DNA from: Cokeromyces recurvatus
Lineage: Eukaryota; Mucoromycota; Mucoromycetes; Mucorales; Mucoraceae
Assembly: GCF_025118155.1 (NCBI RefSeq)
Contig: NW_026251397.1
Coordinates: forward strand, 579,501-643,500
Length of the DNA stretch: 64,000 nt
Direction: 5' to 3'
The notes under the pieces are model-generated. The model did not search any database. It worked only from the letters and a program-made list of their open reading frames with translations, and was not told where the DNA came from. Below, in pieces: positions 1 through 10,687 of this stretch; within the stretch, counting starts at the first letter, position 1; each line of letters begins with the position of its first letter. Position numbers and translations under genes: made by a program.

Positions 1-1470
1 ACTTGATATCAATCAATGGTTTACCAATCCATTTTCTTAATAATCGCTGACCAAATTTGGTTTTTGTATGGTCCAAGATTGAAAATAGAGATCCTTTGGT
101 TGTGAAATCAGTATTGTTACGATAGATTTCAAGATTGACTAGTGTTGTGCCATTTAATAGCATATGATTCTTTGTTACGAAATGATGAAAGTACTTGATT
201 TCCTTCAAGATATTGGTAAGTTTGAATTCATCTAAATATTGAATTAAACAAGCCAATGTTTGAACTATAATATCAGGTAATGACATCACCTTAGACATCT
301 TTATTGACTGCTGCTGCTGCTGTTGTTGTTGTCGTTGCTCAACATAAAAATCAGTCACATAAGTGAGAGCTGCATTATAATCATTACAAAATGTGTTCTT
401 CATACGCTCCATTCGGACATGGTATGAAGACCTAAGCATTAACATTTTCTCGGTAGCTTTACTCATAACTGGAGGACATATGATTTCACTGGGTTCGATA
501 TGCAATAGACGTGTCTCTAGTTCAGTACGCATAAAGGTGTCTTCAAATGCATCATAAATAATATCACCTGTCGCTGGATGAATCGAAATAAGTCCAATAT
601 AGACACGCTCATCTGATCCATGTCCTCCACGCTTCTGTTCAATTAAACATAAAAGATGGCCTGTTGTAGATGAATTAATTAAAATATCATCAATAATCGT
701 TCCCTTTGTAATCATTTGTTGAAGTTCTCTTTGAAAGGGTTGATTACGATTAGATCCAATCGCTTTTAAAGAAGCTGTTTCTGTTTGTCGAACAATACCA
801 ACTTTATAACCTGCATCCACAAGTCTTGTTTTAAATGGAAAAAAAAAAGAATGTGAGTGAGTGAGTAAGAGAGGAAAGAGGTTAATTTACTTTTTTTCAT
901 TTATTTATTTATTTATTTTTTTCCCTTTACTTTTGGACATGGTAGTTTAATCGATGAACTGGTATACTTGCAACATAAAAGTTTCTATCGATAAAATTTG
1001 CAATGTGTAAAATACGAGAAGCAATCTATAATATTTTTTTAGATTGAATAATCATCTCTAACTATTGTAAATATTCTTATTACTTTTGCATCTTCACCAA
1101 AGAATCGAAATTTATAACCCACTTCAATCAGTAAGAGACAATCAGGGTATTTTGCTTTTAATTCTACAACTTGTTTCTCTAAAGGTGTCATCTTGACTTC
1201 ATTAGTCGGTTCAAAGCCTTCTACACGTTGACGTGCCTCTGTTCGCTTTTTATCTAGAAAACTTAATTTGGCTGCAAATCGTTCTTTCAATTGGTTTAAA
1301 TCTTCTTGGACAATGGGAGTTGATTTCTTTTCCTCATGTGTTATTAGATCAGTATTAAGACTATCAGCAGCAGCAGCAGCAGCAGATGATGTCTCCACTG
1401 TATTTGATTTGAATCGTTTATTATCATTTTTTTGTGTAAAAAACGAACTAATAGTTGTTTGTCGTTTCAT
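1..1470 (-). CDS. MSH3: DNA mismatch repair protein Msh3 (N-terminal part, runs off the window)
   Basis: MutS-family protein that pairs with Msh2 to form MutS-beta, which recognises insertion/deletion loops in nuclear DNA. Exons read 1470-1084, 1025-931 and 824-1; frame is still open at base 1, so the ATPase half lies outside. The start at 1470 gives [11 protein letters not shown], a PCNA-interacting (PIP) box at the extreme N-terminus as expected for Msh3/Msh6. The mismatch-binding MutS I domain follows ([12 protein letters not shown], then [14 protein letters not shown] across intron 1, then [17 protein letters not shown] across intron 2), then the connector and the start of the lever domain ([14 protein letters not shown]). 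A seven-Gln run sits in the connector. The PIP box and the Msh3-like VASIPVHRL segment favour Msh3 over Msh6. Only 85 bases separate its ATG from the stop of the upstream oxidase gene. Confidence 0.93.
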
Positions 1471-1555
1471 AATAAAAACGATAAAAAAAAGAAAAAAAAA
1501 AATAGGAGGAAAAGGAAAAGGAAAAGAAAAAGAAAAAAAAAACATCTATTTATTA

Positions 1556-2665
1556 TTATTTCCCCCAACCTTCATCACCAGTAATGATGATCTCTTCTAC
1601 TTGATAAAAAGCACTCATACCAGACTCAAAATGAGATGCTACATGACAATGAAATAGCCATTGACCAACATTATCGGGCACCATATCGACTACTTCAAAA
1701 CTGATGGGGGTTAGGTCGACTACGTCAACACGATGGCCGTAATGGAGAACGGTGGCACCATGCCAATGGGCAGTATGGACATCATCATCAGAGACACCAA
1801 AGGAGACAATATACCAACGCACTCGTGACCCATAAATGACATTAAATGGTGGATTATTATTATATACATAGCCATTAATATGATACATACGGTTGGATTC
1901 ATTAAATAAAGGATCGGTTTGTTGTAATTCAACAAGACGATCAGCAGAGAAGCCTAGACGAGCACCGGATTCATTAAAGTAAGTGGAGAAGGCTTCGTCC
2001 GTATTGGTCATGATTGTAAATACTTCTTGATCGATTCCCTTAGGATGTTGAAACATGGCACCAGGAGAATTATACTGTAAGGTGCCTGGTTGATAGATAA
2101 CAACAAGGCCCAAGAGACCAGCAGGGATATCTCCTGGTGATGACTTGGATCCATAGGCCCATATCACTGAGGATTGATTTTCGGGAAATTCATAATCGGA
2201 GGGGATATCCCAAATATAACGGTAGGACTCTCCAGGTTGAACAAACTGTCCTGGCAAAACTTTGGTTGTATTGGTTGTATAAGGGTGCAAACTATGAGGA
2301 TGATCAGCTTTGTTGTAAAAGGTAATGCGAACTTGATCACCTGCTTCAGCTCGTATGATGGGTCCTAATTGACCCAAGATGGGATCATGGGCAATAGGGG
2401 TTCTAAAAGCATCATCTCTATATTGACGATAAAAAGCCTTTTGGTAAACGGATCCGATACGTTTATCTTTACGATAAACGGTGTAAAGTGAGGAGGGTGG
2501 ATTTGTTAATGGTTGATCCCTAAAATTATCCCATTGCATTGGCGTATAATCCCATAATTCTTTTTCAGCTGCAATATAATAATGTCGAATAGTGCGATTG
2601 AGAGGAGCAGTTAAAATTGGCTTTAATAAAATGAAACAAACTAGAAAAGAAGCTAGCAAGTACAT
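1556..2665 (-). CDS. Two-domain ceruloplasmin/hephaestin-like multicopper oxidase, secreted
   Basis: Single-exon gene, 369 aa. A hydrophobic N-terminus (MYLLASFLVCFILLKP) looks like a signal peptide. Two cupredoxin domains are visible: the first carries GPIIRAEAGDQVRITF and HSLHPY; the second carries HTAHWHG (about residue 300) and HCHVASHFESGM (about 340-350), which has the type-1 copper Cys-His-Met and type-3 histidines. The IRAEAGD segment and length resemble the ceruloplasmin/hephaestin/factor V-VIII class rather than fungal Fet3 or laccase. Several Asn-X-Ser/Thr sites suit an extracellular glycoprotein. Family members oxidise Fe(II) or other substrates, so iron handling is a guess. The first domain has HPY where His-Pro-His is expected, and WAYGS where a His-X-His pair is expected, so the trinuclear copper site may be incomplete. 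Confidence 0.85.
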   Translation of the reverse strand: MYLLASFLVCFILLKPILTAPLNRTIRHYYIAAEKELWDYTPMQWDNFRDQPLTNPPSSLYTVYRKDKRIGSVYQKAFYRQYRDDAFRTPIAHDPILGQLGPIIRAEAGDQVRITFYNKADHPHSLHPYTTNTTKVLPGQFVQPGESYRYIWDIPSDYEFPENQSSVIWAYGSKSSPGDIPAGLLGLVVIYQPGTLQYNSPGAMFQHPKGIDQEVFTIMTNTDEAFSTYFNESGARLGFSADRLVELQQTDPLFNESNRMYHINGYVYNNNPPFNVIYGSRVRWYIVSFGVSDDDVHTAHWHGATVLHYGHRVDVVDLTPISFEVVDMVPDNVGQWLFHCHVASHFESGMSAFYQVEEIIITGDEGWGK

Positions 2666-2790
2666 GAAGAGTGTGAGTGAGTTAAAGAATACAATAATAA
2701 TAATAAGACATTATTTTATTTAACATGTAGATAAAAATAGATTTTTATTTTCACTTTATTTTATTTTTATTTTTATTTTTTCTTTTCTTT

Positions 2791-2824
<34 letters not shown>

Positions 2825-2829
2825 CTATT

Positions 2830-4262
2830 TTATGCTTGAAGATATCCCTGCAAAACTCTACCAGCTAATTCACCCAATACACTCATCGTATATCCTCCTT
2901 CTTGCACAAATAGAACAGATCGATTTTTAGTGCTTTTTGAAGTCTTTATTTTAGAGCCAATTTTATTATAAGTATCCTTATTTTGAAGTCCCTTTAAGCC
3001 GGCAATAGGATCTTCATGCCATGTATCTAAACCCATGGAGACAATCACGATTTGGGCATCAAAATTAATCACTTTGGTGTCATTTAAAACGATATCTAAA
3101 TGAGATAAATAAATAGCATCTGTAGTTGTGTTTGGATCAAGAGGAACATTGATGTTATAACCTTCTCCAGGGCCTTTACCTATCTCTTGAGTTGATCCAG
3201 TAAAGTAAGGATAGTTGGGATATCCATGAAGTGAGATATAGAATACAGAGGGGTCATGATAAAAGATACTCTGTGTACCATTACCACTAAGATAATGTAT
3301 ATCAAATTAGTAAAGCATGTATAACAACAAAGTTCTTATGACTAACTAACTAACTTTACTGATGAAAATCGATATCTATAATTAAAATTCTTTTCTTGTC
3401 GTTATTCATTCGTGTCAGGATCATATCTGGATGATTTACTGCCACTTTATGATAAGGTCTTTTCATCTTCTTCATATCTTCCGGGCTATAATTTTGTAAA
3501 AATCGAGTAGCAACAGCGACATTATTAATAAAGCAATAGCCAGCAGCTGTATAATGTGAAGCATGATGTCCAGGTGGTCTACATAATGCATACACGGGTT
3601 TATTTGTTTCTACAAGTCTATGGGCAGCAGACAGAATAATTTGAGCAGAAGCATAAACAGCACTCCAAGTATCTATGAATATGAATATAAATGTAAATGT
3701 AAATTTAAATATATACATGTATGTATGTATTATATATGTGTATATACACAGACATAGACCTATTTTACCTTTAACAAAAGAGACCGACATATCACCAAGA
3801 TAATAACCCATTTTACCTTCACAGCTCTTGTTTGCATTTTCTCGAATGATTGAATCGTCTAGATGACTTGTAAAGGATGACTTTGCAAATGTATCACCCA
3901 TACAAGCATCCTTAGGTAAACCCATCTCTATCCAATCCTTATAAATAGTTTTTAAAAATTGAATATAATCATGACGGTGGATATCCAAGATGGGGTTTAT
4001 TGAATAATCAAAGGGGCTCACTATCTCAAAATCTGAAGGATGACTGTCAATAAATGCTTTAATTGATTTCAGCCTTTCAGGAGACTCTATATACAATATA
4101 AATATACATATATATATATTAGATAGTATTCTTCTATTCATGCTTGCTTACATAAGAATGCATACCAACATAAGGCTTCCATTCACCGCTTGTTAATTCC
4201 ATTGTAGGATTATGTAAGAGTTCATCGTCAGAATAAAAAACTTGTATTTTAGTTTGTGTCAT
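2830..4262 (-). CDS. Histone deacetylase superfamily enzyme, acetylpolyamine amidohydrolase-like
   Basis: Zinc amidohydrolase of the arginase/deacetylase fold. Exons 4262-4152, 4084-3769, 3672-3360 and 3286-2830 give 398 aa. Motifs in order: SPERL near the N-terminus, RPPGHHA with the catalytic His pair, GYCFINNVAVATR, IDIDFHHGNGTQ (Zn-binding Asp and His; the intron splits the second His codon and splicing restores HHGNGTQ exactly), YISLHG, MGLDTWHEDP with the second Zn Asp, and GGYTMSVLGE with the catalytic Tyr. YISLHGYPNYPYFTG and GEGYNINVPL are closer to bacterial acetylpolyamine amidohydrolases and class II HDACs than to Rpd3. The substrate (acetylpolyamine or acetyl-lysine) cannot be settled here. 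A roughly 25-residue insertion precedes the HHGNGTQ strand. A run of 39 A (T on the coding strand) lies 17 bases upstream of the ATG. Confidence 0.9.
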
Positions 4263-4277
4263 AAGAAAGAAAGAAAG

Positions 4278-4320
<43 letters not shown>

Positions 4321-4611
4321 AAAAGAAAAAAAGCAACAAGTATGTTATGTGAAGAAGAAGACATACATTATCAAAGTCACACAACCAGGTTTAACATATC
4401 TTGTTCCCGAGCACCTCTTTTCCCACAACAACTAAAAGAGAAATTGTTTATTTATTACAAGGTAGACAATATATAAATAATATAAGCCAGGAGAAAATAA
4501 AGAAATATATACATTACATAACTTGTGCTTTTTTTTTTTTTTTTTTTTTTTTTGTCAAGTTAAAAAATAAATAATGATATGAAACAGAATACATACTAAA
4601 TAGTATTGAAT

Positions 4612-5260
4612 TTAAATGAAAAAGGATGTTTGCCTTTGTTGAGAGCTTAAGGAAGATGAAGACTCGGATGAATCCGAGAATGAAGAGTTAGTATTAGGTA
4701 AACGACTTGATAACTGTTCTGAAGTACGACGTAAATAGGCTTGCTTTATTATTGGAGAAGAGAAGTTAGTACAAGTTTTTTTTTTTTTTTTTTTTTTCCA
4801 GCAAGTTATACTTTACAACTACTTCACAATCACAATTTCCATGCGTTAAAAGCAAGTTTCTTAAATAGATGCTTTCTTCTCTAAGATGAGCTACAATTTC
4901 TTGAAGTTCTCTATTTTTAGTTTCTGCAATGTATGATTGCTCTTCAAGACTATTTATCCATTTTTTCTTTTTTTGTCTACAACGGTAAGCAGCTTCACGA
5001 TTCTTTTCCAGTAATTTCTTTCTCTGTTTTGTTGGTGAAGAAGAATTAATAAATACTTTTTGCTCTAATGTAGTTGTAGTATTTTCAAAAGGATTCAAGT
5101 TCCAATTATTTGTTTCCATTAATAATTTAGTAGGCGTCAATGTAGTTTGATAATAATGCTGTTGTTGTTGTTGTTGTTGTACGTCTATATTACATAATAT
5201 TTAGTTTATGAAGAGCAGATGTTTATTTTGTTTTATTTAGTTTTTTTTACCCTTAAACAT
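4612..5260 (-). CDS. Small bZIP transcription factor (ATF/CREB-like)
   Basis: Exons 5260-5251 (10 nt), 5184-4817 and 4743-4612 give 169 aa. The tiny first exon supplies MFK, and splicing leads into a seven-Gln run. The basic region KNREAAYRCRQKKKKW (about residues 65-80) has the N-x7-R spacing and the KKKKW end seen in ATF2/Atf1-type factors, which bind TGACGT sites. A heptad-repeat zipper with leucines follows for about four turns, then a Ser-rich C-terminal tail. Atf1/ATF2 homologues are stress regulators acting in the nucleus, and that role is an inference here. The protein is much shorter than yeast Atf1 and lacks its N-terminal domains. Two TGACGTGA sites lie upstream (5544 and 6530), which would allow autoregulation. 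Confidence 0.88.
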
Positions 5261-5543
5261 TGCGAAAGAACGAAAGAAAAAAAGAAAGAAAAAAAAAGAA
5301 AGAAAAATTTAATTAAAAAGGCCAACTTTTTTTTTATATGTTAGATAACCTTTTTTTTTTTCTTTCTTTCTTTCTTTTGGTAAAGTGTCCTTTTACACAC
5401 ACAACTTTTCCATAATAGATGATGTTTTATATGTCTCTTCTCCTCTCCCCCCCCCAATTTTGATATTTTCCTTTCCTTTTTTGTACATCCTAATTTACAA
5501 GCGATCTCTAAAATTATGCATTTGCTGCTTTAATTGAAAAAAA

Positions 5544-5551
5544 TGACGTGA
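5544..5551 (+). promoter_or_regulatory. CRE-like TGACGTGA site upstream of the bZIP gene
   Basis: The octamer TGACGTGA is one base from the CRE consensus TGACGTCA and contains the TGACGT core bound by ATF/CREB bZIP proteins. It lies about 284 bases upstream of the bZIP start codon. A second copy is at 6530-6537. Function is inferred from motif and position only. Confidence 0.4.
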
Positions 5552-6529
5552 AGTTAAAAAATAAAAAAAAAATAAAATAAAATACATGTTGTATTATAAG
5601 CTTGTCAAGTAACACTAGCTTTTATCTTATTTAACTTCACATGGAATATGCAATTATTATTACACTAATATAGTTTGAGAAATAATAATATTTCAACTCT
5701 TGTTGCTCCCGAAAATAACGAATCATGTCAAGTTTTTTTTTTGTCATTGGAATGATATATAAACCATTATAAAAAGTAATAGTTTATTACAACTATTGTT
5801 AAAGATAGTCACACTCAAACAAACAGTCGTGATTGAAGATCAATACATAGTACTAGTAAGTGAGTGAGTGAGGAGAGAAAATAGTAAATCTCTTAGATCT
5901 CTAAACACATGTGCTACTTTTTTCAGTTTATTCTTTTATAAAGCTTTTGCAAAGATAAATAAAGCCTTTCCCCTCCCCTTTTTTTAATAAGTAGCTTGTT
6001 GAAATCCTTTTGTTAAGAACAAAAAAAAAATTCAGTATCATTTTGTGAATAAAGTCTATTACTTTTTTCATACACTTTACGGTGTAATTTATTGATTATT
6101 ATTACTATATTCATTCTTGATCTCAAACTTTTTGTTTTTTTATCGTAAACTGATCATGACATATAACAAGAACTATTCAAGTAGTTTTGAGAATAGTCTA
6201 AATAATAAAAAAAAAGGGAGGTATGTGTGTGTATAGGGTGTGTGTAGAGTGAGGGTTTTCATCATGAAATAAGACTATCATAAACAATAATAACAATTAT
6301 GATTAATAAACATACACACACACACACACTCTCTCTCTCTCTTTTACTGTTAAAATGATAACAACAGTACAGTAGTGGTTGCTTGATATGTAACACATGT
6401 CTAAAAAAACCTTATATTCTAAATATAAACAATGACAGGTAGGTTATATAATTACATAAATAGACTTGTATTATTTTTAATAAATTATAGGATGACGATA
6501 TACGTTTGTTACTACTATACTAAATAGTA

Positions 6530-6537
6530 TGACGTGA
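6530..6537 (+). promoter_or_regulatory. Second CRE-like TGACGTGA site
   Basis: Identical octamer to the one at 5544, same orientation, about 1.27 kb upstream of the bZIP ATG and just downstream of the carrier gene. Two copies in 1.3 kb of AT-rich DNA is more than base composition would suggest, but this is not a statistical test. Confidence 0.3.
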
Positions 6538-6574
6538 ACAAATAGTAAATTACATCATCTCTCTAATAATAAAG

Positions 6575-6608
<34 letters not shown>

Positions 6609-6620
6609 TAATATAATAAC

Positions 6621-8036
6621 TTAGAATCGTTTCATTACATCCATAGCCATTTCATAAGCATAGAAAGTAGCTGCATTAGCAGGGAATGCTCTTACAAGTG
6701 TAGGCCCTAAACCATTTACAAACGCCTTGGGTCCAGCAGATCTATATAATGTCTTGACAACTTGACCGAGTGATTTATAACTTATTTGATTGAATGAATA
6801 AATAAGAAATATAAATACTTATTTATTTGTTTATTCTTACCGAATATCGTTTTGATAATTGCTTTTGATAACATCTTGTGGATAAGCAGGAATCCATGCA
6901 GCAAATCCAGATAAACCACCTGCCATTAATAATTCAAAATTACCTAATTCTCCATCCTTCTTCATATTTTGAAATAAACGTTTTAAACCCTCATAGGCAA
7001 CTTGACATATCAAATAAGTATAATATACATAAATATATATATATATGTCTATACTTACCAAAATAAGAAAAGTAACTAGGCGTATCTCTTAATAATGTAA
7101 CTCCCATACCACGATAAATACCCATAAATCCTTGGGCACGAACAGTACGAATACCACAATCAAGAACACCTCTATACTAATACAGGAATTAATATAGATA
7201 TATATATATATAGATAGATACACATATACATATTTATATTTGTATAGCTTATAAATAGAACTTACAGCAGGTTCATGTCTTCCTTGAGCATTTATAAATC
7301 CTTTTGGATCCTGAGTTTGTAATTTAACTTTCAATAACTCAATAGGACAATTAAGAAAGGCCATCACCGTTCCTGCAAAAGACCCTGCAACACCAATTTC
7401 AACTAAAATAGATACATATAGAAAAGAAATATGAGTAAGAAAAGACGAAGAAGAAGGAGGGGGAAATGGACCTTTTTATAGAACTTACAAATAGATAAAG
7501 TCTTTTTATCGTCTCCATTTTGTAAAATACGCCTTGACCAACCATTTGCCATAAACATAATTGCATTACTAAATCAAGAAAATAGATATATAAATAAATG
7601 GCTAATTCAAACTTGTTTAAATCTTACCAGAAACCAATGCCAGCAAGGGGAGAAGTTACACCTCTATAAAGACCTTGTACCTATTTTATTTTATTTTATT
7701 TGATTTGATTTGATTTAAAGTACATATCTACAAATATTTTTTTTTCAATATACTTACACCTTCTTCTTTTACAAGTTTACGAATACAGTCCATAGCACCA
7801 TTATAAATAGGTGGAGAAGGCTGTGTTTGTAAACGAACTTTAATAGTGTCAGCAGGATGACCTATTTTTTTGTTGAATTAAGTTAGATCTCTAAGAAATG
7901 TTGTAAGATGTCAAAAATAAAATAAAATTAAACTACCAACTACAACTTGAGCCCAGCCACCAACTGTACCAGCAATCAGATCCTGAGCAAGTTTCGGTAT
8001 CAAAGGTTTCTTTTCTTCTAATATGAAAGCCTCCAT
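6621..8036 (-). CDS. Mitochondrial carrier, carnitine/acylcarnitine-translocase type (SLC25A20/29-like)
   Basis: Inner-membrane carrier with three tandem repeats of two helices. Eight exons (8036-7937, 7861-7758, 7680-7628, 7568-7489, 7402-7266, 7176-7059, 7000-6841, 6780-6621) join in frame to 303 aa, normal for SLC25. The repeats are marked by [26 protein letters not shown] and [11 protein letters not shown], each with a Px(D/E)xxK-type signature. The segments [10 protein letters not shown] and [16 protein letters not shown] match the carnitine/acylcarnitine subfamily, which exchanges acylcarnitine for carnitine; a basic amino-acid carrier (SLC25A29-like) is the main alternative. The third signature has QND where RxQ is usual. 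The acyl-CoA oxidase gene lies directly upstream on the same strand. A 58-A run (T on the coding strand) lies just upstream of the start. Confidence 0.85.
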
Positions 8037-8080
8037 TTTATATATGAAAAAAAAAAAAAAAAAAAAAAAAAAAGATAAGA

Positions 8081-8086
<6 letters not shown>

Positions 8087-8144
<58 letters not shown>
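8087..8144 (-). repeat. 58-bp poly(dT) tract in the carrier gene promoter
   Basis: Uninterrupted A58 on the plus strand (T on the coding strand), 51 bases upstream of the carrier start codon. A second run of 27 A lies at 8047-8073. The intergenic gap to the acyl-CoA oxidase stop at 8235 is only about 200 bases, so homopolymer forms much of it. Confidence 0.9.
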
Positions 8145-8146
<2 letters not shown>

Positions 8147-8234
8147 TATTACCGTTGTGACGGTTATAGAAAAGATCAATTATTTTATTTTATTTAAATA
8201 ATTTCCATATTGAATTTAAAGCATAAATTCATTA

Positions 8235-9995
8235 CTATTTTAAAATACTTGAATTTTCACGTTCTGTCAATGGCTTGATATACTTGGCATGATAGGAAGG
8301 AATACCTGTACTTTTAGGAGCAGTAAGAAGTGTATCAATATAAGCTAATTATATAATAGTATATAAGTGTTTTTAAAACTTCAATACTTATTTCTTTTGA
8401 AAAAAAAAAAATTACTTTGATAGATATCACCATCATATTTAGCAATGGGTGCTTTAAGTATAAAATCAGGAAATCCAAAACCATCTGTAAGTCCAATCAC
8501 TTGTTTACGCAATGATTTACATAATTCAAGATAAGTCTTTTCAATGCTATTAATTTGATCAGGTTGAAAATAACCTTCTTTGAATCCTTGATCAGCATAA
8601 GTAAAGAGTGTATGAATACCCCATAAAGCAGTTAATTTTTTCATTATAGCTAATACAGTAGGTTCAATACCAGCTGTACCTATAGCCTGACCATATTTTT
8701 CTGCACATACAGAAAATAAAAATGCTGCACAATGCAATTCAGCAATACGGACAGATTCAAGCAATATATCATTTGAAGTAGAATGATGATTCTTAAGGGC
8801 TTGTTGAATACTGTACAACTAGGATATGTATATGTATATTATAGTGTCATGATGTTTAGAAAAGATATATATATATATATATAAACTTACTCGTTTAACT
8901 AAAATAGTATTCATTGTCTCTTGAATAAGAGCAAAATCTTTTAAACAATCTGAAGCATCATTGGATGTCCATACTTTATTTTCAAGATAACGTTTGGCAT
9001 GTTTTATGTAGATGGAAGAGCCTTTAAATTGTAAATCAGGATATTCATCATAGTCCATACTTTGTTCAAGTCGATGTAAGAGGTATCGTGTTGTTTGCTG
9101 TAAAAGTACGACATTATCTCCGCCCCCTGTTGTCATTACCCCCCAATCACTAATGATGTTTCCAATATTATTATAAGCAGAGTAGGCATGCCCCCCACAG
9201 CTGCGTCGACAGGTTTCCAAGATATCGGTAGCATACCAACCTGCAAAACCCTTAAGACTAGCTGATATCGCATGCATCTCACCCATATAATTTAAATAAA
9301 CCATCGGTTCCATCTCCCCACCTGCTGTCAAGATTTCAAATTGTTCATTCAATACGTCTGCTGTTGATCTAACCATGTACATAAAGGCAATCGCTGGTAT
9401 TAATTTTACATAATGAGACTGATAATCCATGATTTGTTGATTCTTATGCCCCTGTCGTCGCACGATACTATATCGTGTAGCAATCGTTAAGGCCTGTGTG
9501 ATCGATTGAGTTGTACCAGTAACAAGTGAGAGACGTTCTGGGATAAGGGTAGCATACATAATGGCAGGGTTAGGTGCAGGTCTATAATCTCCATGACGAT
9601 CTACACTTGTCCATCTAGAGAGCATATCCTGTCGTGGTATACGTTTTTCACGAAATTGAATCCATCCATTATCAAGTCCATGACGTCCTACTTTATGTCC
9701 TATATCTCCAGCTTGAATACCAGGCTCTAATTCACCTGTATATTTGCTTCGAAGTTGAACAACAAACCAATTGAGACCTACATTTTTACCGTGAATGATG
9801 GTTTGTGCTATCACTACTGTATGTGTAGCTGTTTGTCCAGCCATACCAATCCACCATTTAGTTGAAGTCAAATTAGGTGAATTGATGATAAATTCATCTG
9901 TCGATATATCATAAGTTGCTGTTGTTTCAATATCACGTAAAGCAGAACTATGACCTAATTCAGTCTTGTTTATATAATAATAATAAATTAAAATG

Positions 9996-10037
<42 letters not shown>

Positions 10038-10687
10038 AGAGAGAGAAAGGAATACCATTGCAAAACAACCAAGGATTCTATAGTTTGAAATATCATCATG
10101 ATATCGGTCTTGTTGTTCTTTATTTCCAAGCATTTGGATTACATTACGGAAAAGATATTCATGTACGTAGAAACGCATTGAAAAACTTTCTGAATAAATA
10201 TTAGTAGCTATTGCAATTTCTTGAGCTAATTCCTTATCTTCTATTTCTTGTATAACTTGAACGACTCTGAAAATTTGGCCCATTGTACTATATTTATATA
10301 AATATAAAAATATATATCTATATAATCACTCCTTCTTTTCTCCTTCTTCTTTTTTTTGTTTTTTCTTCCGTTGACTTACAATTCACGCAGTTCATCTCTT
10401 GAAAGTTCTAAAAAATTTCGAGGAGGCTGAACGACCAACTCTGGATCATTTTTAATAAATTCATAAGCCTCTTTAACAAGTTTATAACGTTTAGAGCCAC
10501 CAGCCCAAAAGATGGCCAAGGCATCAATATTAAATTCAGCAGCTGCTCTTTCCTCCATCATATCTATCGGTGCCTGACGTGAGATGGGTGAAGGAGATAA
10601 ATTTAATTGACGTTTTATTTGATCAAGTCGAGCAAGTGCAGCCTTTGCTTGTGGATCTTTGGATTCGCATAATGGAATCCCTGTCAT
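8235..10687 (-). CDS. Peroxisomal acyl-CoA oxidase
   Basis: FAD enzyme for the first step of peroxisomal beta-oxidation (acyl-CoA to trans-2-enoyl-CoA plus H2O2). Exons 10687-10380, 10287-10056, 9964-8891, 8818-8416 and 8344-8235 give 708 aa, typical of fungal acyl-CoA oxidases. The motif CFAMTELGHSS (spanning intron 2), TKWWIGMAGQTATH, GDIGHKVGRHGLDNG and CRRSCGGHAYSAYN mark the FAD/acyl-CoA core; the C-terminal dimerisation domain follows. The protein ends in ILK, not a PTS1, but residues 20-28 (RLDQIKRQL) fit the extended PTS2 consensus. Where the catalytic glutamate of YEG(D/E)N is expected the protein reads GGGDNVVLLQQ, so Glu appears replaced by Gly. The mitochondrial acylcarnitine-type carrier lies directly downstream. 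Confidence 0.93.

Larger units (their letters stand above)
5261..6620. other. Intergenic region upstream of the bZIP gene
   Basis: No coding exon seen. It holds A/T homopolymers, a CA/CT microsatellite near 6310-6345, short GT-rich stretches near 6220-6250 and two TGACGTGA motifs. A run of about 27 T (near 6579-6605) sits beside the carrier-gene stop codon, on the strand that would be poly(A) in the transcript. Confidence 0.6.
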
